Of a stretch of DNA of 64,000 bases, positions 44,439 to 53,538 are shown piece after piece. The notes below the pieces were generated by a model that was given only the letters and a program-made list of their open reading frames with translations, made no database searches and had not been told where the DNA came from. Every line of letters starts with the position of its first letter. The first letter of the stretch is position 1. Source of the DNA: Streptomyces microflavus (lineage in GTDB: Bacteria; Actinomycetota; Actinomycetes; Streptomycetales; Streptomycetaceae); assembly GCF_014650075.1 (NCBI RefSeq), contig NZ_BMUG01000013.1, positions 1 through 64,000 on the forward strand, written 5' to 3'. Position numbers and translations under genes: made by a program.

Positions 44439-45149
44439 ATGCCGTACGAACCACCCACGCACACCGTCGAGCGCTCGCTTCGCGCTACCACCGGTGCCAG
44501 GACCGTTGCCGGTGTCGACGAGGTCGGACGCGGGGCGTGGGCCGGACCCGTCACCGTGTGTGCCGCGGTCACCGGCCTGCGCCGACCGCCCGAAGGCCTC
44601 ACCGATTCCAAGCTGTTGACGCCCCGGCGGCGCGCCGAACTCGCCCCCCTGCTGGAGAGCTGGGTCACCGCCCACGCCCTGGGTCACGCCTCTCCGCAGG
44701 AGATCGACGACCTCGGCATGACCGCGGCACTCCGGCTCGCCGCCGTACGGGCCCTGGAAGGGCTGCCGGTGCGGCCCGACGCCGTGATACTCGACGGCAA
44801 GCACGACTACCTGGGAGCCCCCTGGAAGGTCCGTACGGTCATCAAGGGCGACCAGTCCTGCATCGCGGTGGCGGCCGCCTCGGTCATCGCCAAGGTGTAC
44901 CGCGACCGGATGATGGCCGAACTGGGCGGGGAGTCCGAGGAGTACACAGACTTCGCCTTCGGTGCCAACGCGGGGTACCCCTCGCCGGTGCACCGGGCCG
45001 CACTGGAGGAGCGGGGGCCCACACCCCATCACCGCCTCTCCTGGGCGTACCTGGACGCGCTGCCCCGGTGGCAGCACCTGAAGAAGGTCCGTTTTTCCGC
45101 CGAGGCGGCCGCACTCGAAAGCGGGGGCCAGCTCGGCTTCGAATTCTGA
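44439..45149 (+). CDS. rnhB: Ribonuclease HII
   Basis: A 236-residue endonuclease removing RNA (including single ribonucleotides) from RNA-DNA hybrids. Motif I with the catalytic Asp-Glu is [28 protein letters not shown] and [10 protein letters not shown] carry further acidic residues; [20 protein letters not shown] is the conserved second helix, and [13 protein letters not shown] follows. A ~20-residue N-terminal lead is normal in actinomycetes. It contributes to the window's genome-maintenance genes. Confidence 0.96.
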   Translation: MPYEPPTHTVERSLRATTGARTVAGVDEVGRGAWAGPVTVCAAVTGLRRPPEGLTDSKLLTPRRRAELAPLLESWVTAHALGHASPQEIDDLGMTAALRLAAVRALEGLPVRPDAVILDGKHDYLGAPWKVRTVIKGDQSCIAVAAASVIAKVYRDRMMAELGGESEEYTDFAFGANAGYPSPVHRAALEERGPTPHHRLSWAYLDALPRWQHLKKVRFSAEAAALESGGQLGFEF

Positions 45150-45246
45150 TCGCGCGCAGGCGCCCTCCAGCGAGGCCGACGGACCATGTCGGCCCACGAC
45201 AGACCACCTTCCTGCTCTTCTTCCCTTTCTCCCCCAGGAGCCTCAG

Positions 45247-45852
45247 ATTCACGAGAGTGCCCAGGGTCCCCGCGTCGCTCCGGCCGCCGGCCGTACCGCG
45301 CCGACCCCCCGTCCCGTACCAGGTCCGCGTTCCGCGGCCACGCCGCGCCCCGGACGTCCGGGCCCCGGCCCCGCGCGCCCCACGCCTCCGGCGCAGCGCG
45401 CACAGCCCGCACCCGTGCCCGCAGCGCCCAAGAGGGCTCCGAGTGGGCCGGAGAATCGTTCCGCACCGCAGCTCCAGCTGATCCCGGCCCCGGCCGACGG
45501 CGCCCTCGACGCGGCGGAGGAGGCAGTCGATCTGCTGCTGGAGTCCGGCCGCGCACCGGGCGACATCCTGGTGCTCACCACCGGCCAGCAGCACCCGTGG
45601 GCCGCCCACGAGCTGTCCTTCGGCGAAGCCGCCTACTGGGCCCAGCAGGACGCGGGCGACGACGTCTTCTTCGCGGACGGCTCCGCGGTCGACCGGGCGA
45701 AGCCCCGGCCCGTGGTCGTCGTGGCCGTCAACGGGGATGCCGATGGCACCGTCGCCCGTGCGCTGCCCGTCGCGCGTGACCGTGCCGACGCGCTGTTGAT
45801 CGTCTGCGGAGACCCGCAGACGATCAACTCCGCACTCGGCGCAGGCGTCTGA
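45247..45852 (+). CDS. Conserved protein with helicase C-terminal-like domain, apparent ATT start
   Basis: The last 145 codons (from GTG 45415) encode a compact domain resembling the UvrD-type helicase C-terminal fold: LVLTTGQQHPWAAHELSFGE, PRPVVVVAVNGDAD, and ADALLIVCGDPQTINSALGA. The frame is open upstream with no ATG, GTG or TTG in a useful place, yet AGGAG (45236-45240) is followed after 6 nt by ATT at 45247. Reading from there gives a 201-residue protein with a Pro/Ala/Arg-rich start (HESAQGPRVAPAAGR), like Streptomyces relatives as I recall them. I therefore propose an ATT start; the safe minimum is 45415-45852. Walker motifs are absent, so it is not a helicase itself. Confidence 0.6.
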   Translation: MHESAQGPRVAPAAGRTAPTPRPVPGPRSAATPRPGRPGPGPARPTPPAQRAQPAPVPAAPKRAPSGPENRSAPQLQLIPAPADGALDAAEEAVDLLLESGRAPGDILVLTTGQQHPWAAHELSFGEAAYWAQQDAGDDVFFADGSAVDRAKPRPVVVVAVNGDADGTVARALPVARDRADALLIVCGDPQTINSALGAGV

Positions 45853-45853
45853 A

Positions 45854-45909
45854 CCGTCCGGCCGGAGCGCCGGCTGCCCGCTCGGGCGCCCGGCACTCCG
45901 GCCGGACGG
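45854..45909. terminator. Bidirectional hairpin between convergent genes
   Basis: Perfect 14-bp arms CCGTCCGGCCGGAG / CTCCGGCCGGACGG (45854-45867, 45896-45909) with a 28-nt loop holding further GC pairs. Confidence 0.7.
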
Positions 45910-45927
45910 ATGCTCGGCGCCGCCCGG

Positions 45928-46578
45928 TCACCGGGCGGCCGAGCGGCGCAGCGCCTCCGCCGCCCCGCCACCGGTCCGCGTCGGAGCGGGCGGCTGTCCG
46001 GCGACGGCGTCCGCCAGCGAGGCCGGCTCCGACAGCGAACTGGGCCGCCGTCCGCCCCGCCCTTCGCCGAGGACCTGCCAGCCCCCGCCGGTCAGGGTGA
46101 TGTACGCACCGCACCGGAGACCGTGCAGGGTGCAGGCGTCCCGCAGCCCCCACATCCACGCCCCGTCCTCCTCGGTCCACCGTTCGTCGCCGTCACGGCA
46201 GTAGAGGAGCACGGCGGTACGCACCGGAGTGCGGCGCCGCAGATCGTGCGGGATGACGCGCCGCAGATGCGCCAGCAGGGCATTGCGGAAATCCCAGCCG
46301 TCGGCCGCCACCGTGTCCCGGCGCACGAACGAGGCGCTCGCCGTGAGCCGTTCCTCATGATCGAGGACCGCGACCACTGCGGTGGCAGGTGTCGGCCGGT
46401 GCCGGGAGTGCAGCCCGCTGACGACCTCCCGCGGGCTGCGCAGCAGCGGTATGCCCGCCGAGGCCCACTCGGCGGGTTCGAGCATCCGGGCAAGGCGGTT
46501 GACGGAGTCCGCGGAACCCGGAGATGCCGAGAACGCCGCTGTGGAAGTGGCTGCGGACGGGGCGAATCCGAAGGTCAT
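45928..46578 (-). CDS. Hypothetical protein (DUF4192-like remnant possible)
   Basis: A 216-residue protein of unknown function. Readable parts are LDHEERLTASASFVRRDTVA, the central DFRNALLAHLRRVIPHDLRR and WTEEDGAWMWGLRDACTLHG, with a low-complexity C-terminus. The ATG at 46578 follows GGGAGG by 3 nt; upstream frame to 46719 is not supported. It lies just downstream of recQ on the same strand after 216 nt that contain a 7-bp inverted repeat (46726-46745). No family recognised with confidence. Confidence 0.7.
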   Translation of the reverse strand: MTFGFAPSAATSTAAFSASPGSADSVNRLARMLEPAEWASAGIPLLRSPREVVSGLHSRHRPTPATAVVAVLDHEERLTASASFVRRDTVAADGWDFRNALLAHLRRVIPHDLRRRTPVRTAVLLYCRDGDERWTEEDGAWMWGLRDACTLHGLRCGAYITLTGGGWQVLGEGRGGRRPSSLSEPASLADAVAGQPPAPTRTGGGAAEALRRSAAR

Positions 46579-46794
46579 GGTCCTCCCTTCGCTACGCGCC
46601 CATGGTGCGGGCAGGGTCGAGTGAGGGCGCGCCGCGGCACAGCCCTTCCGGGCCCGACGAGGAACTGTGCGGGAGCAGTCCCAATTCTTCCTGGCGTATC
46701 GGCAGGCGGCAACGAGCAATTGGTGCGGCTGACGGGAATCAGCCGGAATGACACTGATATCCCTGCCCAGCCCCGGTCCGGATGACGCCTACCG

Positions 46795-48966
46795 TCACGC
46801 CTGGACCGCGAGGACCAGCGGACACACCCCCTGAGCTCCGGCCCGCCGCAGCAGCCGCGCGGCGACGGCCAGCGTCCAGCCGGTGTCGGAAAGGTCGTCC
46901 ACGAGCAGGACAGGACCACCGGCGGACTTCAGTGCCTGGGCCAGCTCCGGCTCGACGGTCAGGGCCTCGTGCAGCGCCCGGACCCGCTGCGCGCTGTTGG
47001 TCTGTGACATCGTCAGATCCTCGGTGCCCGGGGCGTACGTCACCGTCCCGAGCAGGGGCATCCGGCCGATCTCGGCGATGCGTCGGCCGAGGGACTCGAC
47101 CAGCTGCGGCCGGCGGCGCGAGGCGACGGTGACCACACCGACCGGCCGGGGCGCGGCGTCCGGTGCGCCGGAGGCCCAGCCGCCGGGGCCCTTCGCCCAG
47201 TCCGTGAGCACGGTGACCACGGCGTCGGTGACATCGTCCGGCACCGGCGCGTCCGGTGCCTGTGCCGCCAGCATGGGGCGCAGCCGGTTGCCCCAGCCGA
47301 TGTCGGAGAGGCGGCCGAGCGCCCGGCCGGTGGAGGAGAGTTCACCGGCGGGGATGCGCCCCTTGAGGTCGACGCCCACCGCGGAGAGACCGGTGGGCCA
47401 CATCTTGCGGGGGACGACCTCCACTCCCGGGCGGCCCAGTTCGCTGCGGGCGCCGTCCAGGGCCGCGGTGGAGACCTTGTCGTCGAAGCGGACGCCCGCG
47501 CAGTTGTCACAGCGCCCGCAGGCGGTCGCCTCCTCGTCGTCGAGCCGCAGCCGCAGGAACTCCATCCGGCACGCCGTCGTGGTGGCGTAGTCCCGCATGG
47601 CCTGCTGCTCGGCGGCCCGCTGCCGGGCGACCCAGGCATAGCGCTCGGAGTCGTAGACCCATGGCTCGCCGGTGGAGATCCAGCCGCCCTTGACCCGCTT
47701 CACCGCACCGTCGACGTCCAGCACCTTGAGCATCGTCTCCAGGCGGGTCCGCCGGAGATCGACCAGGGGTTCCAGCGCGGGCAGGGAGAGCGGCCGCTCC
47801 GAGCCGGCCAGGACGTCCAGGGTGCGGCGCACCTGCTCCTCGGGAGGGAAGGCGACCGAGGCGAAGTACTGCCAGATCGCCTCGTCCTCCTTGCCGGGGA
47901 GCAGCAGCACCTCGGCGTGCTCGACCCCGCGCCCCGCGCGCCCGACCTGCTGGTAGTAGGCGATGGGGGAGGAGGGCGAGCCCAGGTGCACGACGAAGCC
48001 CAGGTCCGGCTTGTCGAACCCCATGCCCAGCGCAGAGGTGGCGACCAGCGCCTTGACGCGGTTGGCCAGCAGGTCGTCCTCCGCCTGCTGCCGCTCCGCG
48101 TTCTCGGTCCGGCCGGTGTAGGACGCGACCGGATGACCGTTCTGGCGCAGGTAGGCGGTGACCTCCTCGGCCGCCGCGACCGTCAGCGTATAGATGATCC
48201 CGGAACCGGGGAGCTCCCCGAGGTGGTCGCCCAGCCAGGCCAGCCGGTGCGCCGCGTTCGGCAGCCGGAGCACGCTGAGGCTCAGGCTCTCCCGGTCCAG
48301 CGGACCGCGCAGGACCAGGGCGTCCGTGCCCGCGCCCGTACCCAGCTGTTCCGCCACGTCCGCCGTCACGCGGGCGTTCGCCGTGGCGGTGGTGGCCAGG
48401 ACCGGAACGCCGGCGGGGAGATCGGCGAGCATGGTCCGCAGCCGCCGGTAGTCCGGCCGGAAGTCGTGCCCCCAGTCGGAGATGCAGTGCGCCTCGTCGA
48501 CCACCAGCAGCCCGGTCGCGGCGGCGAGCCGGGGCAGCACCTGGTCCCGGAAATCGGGATTGTTCAGCCGCTCGGGGCTGACCAGCAGGACATCGACCTC
48601 ACCGGCGGCCACCTCGGCCTGGACGCTCTCCCACTCCTCCGTGTTGGACGAATTGATCGTCCGGGCGCTGATGCCTGCCCGCGCGGCCGCCGCGACCTGG
48701 TTGCGCATCAGCGCCAGCAGCGGCGAGACGATCACGGTCGGGCCGCTGCCCTGCGCGCGCAGCAGCGAGGTCGCCACGAAGTAGACGGCGGACTTGCCCC
48801 ACCCGGTGCGCTGGACGACCAGAGCCCGGCGCTTGTCGGCGACGAGTGCTTCGATCGCCAGCCACTGGTCCTCGCGCAGCCGGGCCTTGCCCGTGGCATC
48901 CCCGACGAGGCGGGTGAGAACGGAGTCGGCCGAAGCCCTGAGTGCTGCACGATCTGCGTTGGTCAT
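46795..48966 (-). CDS. recQ: RecQ-family DNA helicase with C-terminal phosphoribosyltransferase-like domain
   Basis: A ~723-residue 3'-5' helicase. Helicase core: [20 protein letters not shown] (Walker A), [20 protein letters not shown] (DEAH), TTATANARV (motif III) and [19 protein letters not shown] (motif VI). The zinc site is [20 protein letters not shown] plus CDNC. Beyond residue ~480 there is no HRDC; instead the last ~150 residues ([53 protein letters not shown]) match the PRPP-binding loop pattern of type I phosphoribosyltransferases (ComF-like). The ATG at 48966 is taken; GTG at 48993 is possible. Divergent from the DUF4192 gene. Confidence 0.9.
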   Translation of the reverse strand: MTNADRAALRASADSVLTRLVGDATGKARLREDQWLAIEALVADKRRALVVQRTGWGKSAVYFVATSLLRAQGSGPTVIVSPLLALMRNQVAAAARAGISARTINSSNTEEWESVQAEVAAGEVDVLLVSPERLNNPDFRDQVLPRLAAATGLLVVDEAHCISDWGHDFRPDYRRLRTMLADLPAGVPVLATTATANARVTADVAEQLGTGAGTDALVLRGPLDRESLSLSVLRLPNAAHRLAWLGDHLGELPGSGIIYTLTVAAAEEVTAYLRQNGHPVASYTGRTENAERQQAEDDLLANRVKALVATSALGMGFDKPDLGFVVHLGSPSSPIAYYQQVGRAGRGVEHAEVLLLPGKEDEAIWQYFASVAFPPEEQVRRTLDVLAGSERPLSLPALEPLVDLRRTRLETMLKVLDVDGAVKRVKGGWISTGEPWVYDSERYAWVARQRAAEQQAMRDYATTTACRMEFLRLRLDDEEATACGRCDNCAGVRFDDKVSTAALDGARSELGRPGVEVVPRKMWPTGLSAVGVDLKGRIPAGELSSTGRALGRLSDIGWGNRLRPMLAAQAPDAPVPDDVTDAVVTVLTDWAKGPGGWASGAPDAAPRPVGVVTVASRRRPQLVESLGRRIAEIGRMPLLGTVTYAPGTEDLTMSQTNSAQRVRALHEALTVEPELAQALKSAGGPVLLVDDLSDTGWTLAVAARLLRRAGAQGVCPLVLAVQA

Positions 48967-49015
48967 CCCCCCATGCAACCCGATGGCGACCACAAACCGC
49001 GAACGGCGGGGCGGG

Positions 49016-49039
49016 CCTGTGGATAACGTTATCCACAGG
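49016..49039. promoter_or_regulatory. 24-bp perfect palindrome of two DnaA boxes
   Basis: CCTGTGGATAACGTTATCCACAGG is exactly self-complementary. Its halves are TGTGGATAA and TTATCCACA, each identical to the classical DnaA box, separated by CG. It lies 50 bp upstream of recQ and 38 bp upstream of the DUF4192 gene, so it could repress or coordinate both. Confidence 0.7.
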
Positions 49040-49076
49040 GGTCGCGGGATTCGGCGGGGCGCGGGACCGTCGAGCC

Positions 49077-50519
49077 ATGAACAAGCACCACGAATCCACC
49101 GGCCCGGCCGACAGTCAGCAGATCACCCTGCGAGGCCCAGCCGAACTGGCCGATGCCCTCCCGTATCTGATGGGATTCCATCCCGACGACAGCGTCGTCA
49201 TGGTCGCCCTGCACGGCGGCCGAGGCCGGTTCGGCGGCCGGCTCCGGCTCGGCATTCCGCGGGCGCCCGGCGAATGGGGGCCGGTCGCTGATCAGCTGGC
49301 GGAGAGTCTGATCTCGGGTAGCGAGCGCCGTGAGGGGCGGCCCGACGGGATCGTGATCTTCCTCTGCCAGGACTCGCCCGACGGCGAGAGCGGCCGCCTG
49401 ACCATGGAGCGGCTGCGGCCGTTCGCGCAGAGCCTGCGCACGGCGTGCGGGGCGCTCGACGTGCCCGTGCTCGAAGCGCTCTGCATCTCGGACGGCCGCT
49501 ACTGGTCGTACTGCTGCCCCGATGGCCGGTGCTGCCCGGACCAGGGAAATCCCCTGGCCATGCCGGGTACGACGGTGATGGCCGCGGCCGCCGCCTACGC
49601 GGGGATCCAGGTACGGGGGACGCTGCGCGACATGGAGGCGCGGCTCGCTCCCTGGCAGACACCGGACGCGGCGTCCGAGCAGCAGCAGGCGCTGGACCGG
49701 GCCCTGCCGTCGCTGGTGCCCCGGATCCTCGACGAGCGGGCGAAGGCCGAGGTGGCGAAGGAGACCCTGTCACTCGCCCGCACACTCATCGGCCGTCTCG
49801 GGCGGACGCGGCCCGCTCCGGAAGCCGTCTCCGACTTCGGGGACGACCAGCTGATCAGCGACGACGAAGCCGCCGCTGTCATTCTCGGACTCCAGGACCG
49901 GGAGACCCGTGACAAGGCCGCGGCCTGGATGGAGGGCCCCGACGGCCTGTCCGCCCTCAGGCTCTGGCGAACGCTCGCCCGCCGCTGCGTCGGACCGTAC
50001 GGCGAACACGCGGCCGCCCCGCTCACCCTGGCCGGCTGGGTCTCCTGGTCCACCGGCGACGAGCCCGGCGCGCGGGTCGCTCTGGCCATGGCGCTCCGCG
50101 CCGACCCGGAGTACACCTTCGCGCAGTTACTGCACCGGGCCTGCAACGAGGGGCTGGATCCGGAGATGCTGCGCCGCTGTCTGCGAGGTGACGACGGTGG
50201 CGACGGAGGGCCGGAGGAGGCGACCACGGACACCGAGGAGGGCGGGCCGTCGGCGGAGGCCGGGGCGATCAGAGGGCCCGGCCTCCATGTCCGCAGGGTC
50301 AGGCCGTCGGCGAACCGGGAGCGCAGGCGCGGCAGTGTAAGGGGGCGCCGGGCCACGGACGCGGCAGGAGCGACGCCGACGCCGACAACAGGGCGACCTG
50401 CCGCCACCCGGTCCGGCCCTGCCCGGACCGCAGCCGCCCGGCCGGGGACGCCGACGGCCGGGCGCCGGATGCGGGACGTCCGGCGGTACGGCCGACGGGG
50501 CACCGGGACGCGCCGCTGA
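49077..50519 (+). CDS. DUF4192 domain protein with a TTA codon
   Basis: A 480-residue protein of unknown function common in actinomycetes. DUF4192 features are [19 protein letters not shown] at the start, the Cys-rich [19 protein letters not shown], and a C-terminal helical repeat ([20 protein letters not shown]). The last ~100 residues are a basic, low-complexity tail. Codon 351 (50127-50129) is TTA, the rare leucine codon read by bldA tRNA in Streptomyces, so translation may be limited to late growth. No clear Shine-Dalgarno precedes the ATG. Confidence 0.85.
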   Translation: MNKHHESTGPADSQQITLRGPAELADALPYLMGFHPDDSVVMVALHGGRGRFGGRLRLGIPRAPGEWGPVADQLAESLISGSERREGRPDGIVIFLCQDSPDGESGRLTMERLRPFAQSLRTACGALDVPVLEALCISDGRYWSYCCPDGRCCPDQGNPLAMPGTTVMAAAAAYAGIQVRGTLRDMEARLAPWQTPDAASEQQQALDRALPSLVPRILDERAKAEVAKETLSLARTLIGRLGRTRPAPEAVSDFGDDQLISDDEAAAVILGLQDRETRDKAAAWMEGPDGLSALRLWRTLARRCVGPYGEHAAAPLTLAGWVSWSTGDEPGARVALAMALRADPEYTFAQLLHRACNEGLDPEMLRRCLRGDDGGDGGPEEATTDTEEGGPSAEAGAIRGPGLHVRRVRPSANRERRRGSVRGRRATDAAGATPTPTTGRPAATRSGPARTAAARPGTPTAGRRMRDVRRYGRRGTGTRR

Positions 50520-50696
50520 GAGCGACGGGCCCGGCCGTACGGCGGGAAGCAGGTTTCTCCCGGAGGAGGGTCCGGGCCGTTCGGGGGTGCACGCCCGTGG
50601 ATGGCACTGCCCGGGGCGGAGCTGCTCCACGCGTACGGCCGGATCCGGCCGTACCGGGGATTTCCCTGATCACCGGAGCACCGAAGGGAGTGTTTA

Positions 50697-50718
50697 TCGT
50701 CAGGCAGACGACTATGAT
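50697..50718 (+). promoter_or_regulatory. Operator-in-promoter of NrtR-type gene
   Basis: TCGTC-AGGCA-GACGA (50697-50711) is a palindrome lying in the spacer immediately upstream of the -10 TATGAT (50713-50718), which itself ends exactly 6 nt before the ATG at 50725. A protein bound here would block its own promoter; the gene encodes a NrtR-like regulator. Confidence 0.6.
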
Positions 50719-50724
50719 CGCGGC

Positions 50725-51483
50725 ATGCCGCCCTACGACCCGTCGACCTTCCCGCCCTTCGCCGTCACCGTGGACCTGGTCGTGCTCACGGTGCGCCGCC
50801 ACGCGCTCTGCGCGCTGGTGGTCCGCCGCGGGGAGACCCCCTTCCAGGGCCGGTGGGCGCTGCCCGGCGGCTTCGTCAGGACCGACGAGGACCTCGGATC
50901 CGCGGCGGCGCGCGAGCTGGCCGAGGAGACGGGGCTGTGCGCCCACGATCCGGCGAAGCCCGCCGTGGGCAACGGGGCGCACCTCGAACAGCTGGCCACC
51001 TACGGGGACCCGGCGCGGGATCCCCGGATGCGGGTCGTCAGCGTCGCCCACCTCGCCCTCGCGCCGGATCTGCCCGCACCCCGCGCGGGCGGCGACGCCA
51101 ACAGTGCGCGCTGGGCTCCCGTCGAGGACCTCCTGCGCCCCGGCACCGGGCGGGAGGGCGAGCCGGCGACGCCGCTCGCGTTCGACCACGCGCGGATCCT
51201 CGCCGACGGAGTGGAGCGCGCTCGCTCCAAGATCGAGTACTCCTCGCTGGCCACCGCGTTCTGCCCGCCGGAGTTCACGGTCGGGGAGCTGCGCCGGGTG
51301 TACGAGGCGGTGTGGGGTGTCGTCCTCGACCCCCGTAACTTCCACCGCAAGGTCACCGGCACCCCCGGATTCCTGGTGCCCTCCGGCGGAACCACCACGC
51401 GACAGGGCGGCAGGCCCGCGCAGTTGTTCCGGGCCGGCGCCGCCACGGTGCTCAATCCGCCGATGCTGCGGCCGGAAGTCTGA
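50725..51483 (+). CDS. NrtR-family Nudix transcriptional regulator
   Basis: A 252-residue protein with an N-terminal Nudix domain and a C-terminal winged helix, the layout of NrtR regulators of NAD metabolism. The Nudix box region is [20 protein letters not shown] then RELAEETGL; it keeps the GG..E..REx-EE pattern in shifted form, so catalysis is uncertain. The winged helix covers [37 protein letters not shown]. The ATG lies 6 nt after TATGAT (leaderless). No NAD genes are adjacent, so only autoregulation can be inferred; ADP-ribose is the expected effector. Confidence 0.87.
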   Translation: MPPYDPSTFPPFAVTVDLVVLTVRRHALCALVVRRGETPFQGRWALPGGFVRTDEDLGSAAARELAEETGLCAHDPAKPAVGNGAHLEQLATYGDPARDPRMRVVSVAHLALAPDLPAPRAGGDANSARWAPVEDLLRPGTGREGEPATPLAFDHARILADGVERARSKIEYSSLATAFCPPEFTVGELRRVYEAVWGVVLDPRNFHRKVTGTPGFLVPSGGTTTRQGGRPAQLFRAGAATVLNPPMLRPEV

Positions 51484-51641
51484 GGCCCCTGCCGGAAGTC
51501 CGGGGCGGCCCCGAACCCTGAGGAGCGGAACACCCGCGGGCACACTGCTGCACCAAAAGTCTGAAATGTAGCGTTATGTTGCTGCGGTACCCCTCTGCCG
51601 CCGAGCGGTCTCACCTTCCGTGAGAGAACGCGAGAGAAGCG

Positions 51642-53378
51642 ATGCTCCAGGCCATCGGACTCACCAGCACCCCCCGTCGCGACGCTCCGCCCGCCGTGGA
51701 CGACCTCACCTTCGAGGCCCCGCCCGGCCGCGTCACCGCCCTGCTGGGCGCCCCCGGCTCGGGCAAGACCGCGGCCCTGCGTCTGATGCTCGAACTCGAT
51801 TCCGGGCGGGGCGTCGCCTACTTCCGCGGCAGGCCGCTGCACCGCATCGCCCACCCGGCGCGCGAAGTGGGCGTGCTGCTCGGCGACGTACCGGGGCACC
51901 CCTCCCGCACGGCCCGGGGCCAGCTCCGGATGCTCTGCGCGGCCGCCGGGGCGCCTGCGGCCCGAGCCGACGAGATGCTCGAAGTCGTGGGCCTCGCCGG
52001 GCTCGGGGACCAGCGCCTCGGCACGCTCTCGGTGGGGATGGACCGTCGGCTCGGCCTCGCCTCCGCCCTGCTCGGGGACCCGCACACCCTCGTCCTGGAC
52101 GAACCCGCCGAGGGGCTCTCCCCGCGCGAGAACAGCTGGTTGTACGGGCTGCTGCGCGCCCACGCGGCGCAGGGCGGCACGGTCCTGTACGCCACCGCCG
52201 ACCCCAAGGAGGCCGCCCGCACAGCCGATCACGTCGTCACCGTCGACGGCGGCCGCCTCCTCGCGGACCAGGATGTCGCCGACTTCGCCCGCACCCGGCT
52301 CCGCCCCCGGGTCGCCGTCCGGACCCCGCACGCGGCCCGGCTCGCCGCGGTCGTCAGCAGAGAGGCGCGGGCCGCGCAGCGATCGGTCGAGGTGGTCCCC
52401 GAAGCCGGCGGCCTGCTGACGGTGTACGGCTCCACCTGCGCCGAGGTCGGGGACACCGCGTTCCGGCACGGCGTCCCCGTGCACCAACTCGCCGACGAGA
52501 TCGGCGACACCGGCCCCGCCGCCCCACCGGAGGACGAGGGCGGGGTGCGGCAGCCCTCCGCCGTCGCCCTCTCCGAACTGCCGCCGCCGATCCGGGCCCG
52601 ACCCGCGCGGGGGCCGCTGCGCCCGCTGCGGTACGAGCTGCGGCGCTCCCTCGGCGTCCGGACGACGACCCTGATCATGGCCTCCGTCCTGCTGGTCTCC
52701 GCCGCGCTCTCCGTCCTGCTGGCCCGCACCGGCGGCACGCCCCTGCCCCGCGCGCTCGCCGCCTGGCCCGAGCTGCTGCCGCTGCCTCCCGCTGCCCTGG
52801 GCGCGGGCATCCTGGGCGCCCTGTCCTTCGGGGACGAGTTCCGCTACCCGGCGCTCGCCGCAGGGCGCGGGACCGTGCCCCGGCGGATCGGCCTGCTGGT
52901 GGCCAAGCTGACGGTGACCGCGGGGTTCGCGCTCCTGCTGGCCCTCCTCGCTGTGGTCTGCGGCGCACAGGGCCTCCGGCTCTTCTACGGGCCCGAGTTG
53001 ATCACCGTCCCGGACAATGCCGTCGTGCTGGGCGCGAGTTGGGCGTGCCTGACGGTGGGCTGCGCCTGGGCGGGGCTGCTGGCGGCGGGGGTCTTCCGGG
53101 TGGCCGGGGCCGGGATCGCCGCCGTACTGGCCGTCCCGGTGCTGGTGGTTCCGCTGGTGCAGAAGGTGTTCGCCGCCCCGTCCGCGCGTTCGGTCACCGG
53201 GCTTCCCGGCCGACTGCGTGAACTGGCTTGGTGGCAGCTGCCGCAGGAGGCGGACCGCTGGGTCCTGGCCGTCGCGCGGGTGGTGGCGCAGCCCGTGGGC
53301 GCCGCGCTCGCCCTGTCGTTGTCGGCCCTGATCTGCGCGTATCTGTTCACCAGCCTTCGCGGAAAGGTGCGTTGGTGA
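51642..53378 (+). CDS. ABC transporter ATPase fused to membrane domain
   Basis: A 578-residue protein joining an ATPase (residues ~1-310) to a membrane domain (~345-578). Walker A is LLGAPGSGKTAAL, Walker B HTLVLDEPAEGLSP, H-like switch VLYATADPKEAARTADH. The signature is LSVGMDRRLGLASALLGDP, with SVGM in place of SGGQ. About six hydrophobic helices follow (TLIMASVLLVSAALSVLL, LVAKLTVTAGFALLLALLAV, etc.), like ABC-2 permeases of antibiotic or lipid exporters. It probably works as a homodimer. No ligand-specific neighbour; the next gene is a GntR regulator. Confidence 0.85.
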   Translation: MLQAIGLTSTPRRDAPPAVDDLTFEAPPGRVTALLGAPGSGKTAALRLMLELDSGRGVAYFRGRPLHRIAHPAREVGVLLGDVPGHPSRTARGQLRMLCAAAGAPAARADEMLEVVGLAGLGDQRLGTLSVGMDRRLGLASALLGDPHTLVLDEPAEGLSPRENSWLYGLLRAHAAQGGTVLYATADPKEAARTADHVVTVDGGRLLADQDVADFARTRLRPRVAVRTPHAARLAAVVSREARAAQRSVEVVPEAGGLLTVYGSTCAEVGDTAFRHGVPVHQLADEIGDTGPAAPPEDEGGVRQPSAVALSELPPPIRARPARGPLRPLRYELRRSLGVRTTTLIMASVLLVSAALSVLLARTGGTPLPRALAAWPELLPLPPAALGAGILGALSFGDEFRYPALAAGRGTVPRRIGLLVAKLTVTAGFALLLALLAVVCGAQGLRLFYGPELITVPDNAVVLGASWACLTVGCAWAGLLAAGVFRVAGAGIAAVLAVPVLVVPLVQKVFAAPSARSVTGLPGRLRELAWWQLPQEADRWVLAVARVVAQPVGAALALSLSALICAYLFTSLRGKVRW

Positions 53379-53538
53379 TCGCTGCGGACCGGCGCCGGGA
53401 AGAGGAGCCCGTAACTCCCTAGGAAATGCCTGCTTCATGCATATATAGCGTCAATTGCGGCGTGGGCGCCGATCACCCTTTCGTGTGCTTTTCACCAAAG
53501 ACCTCAAGGGGCGGGCGAGCCGCGCCGACAAAGGATGC

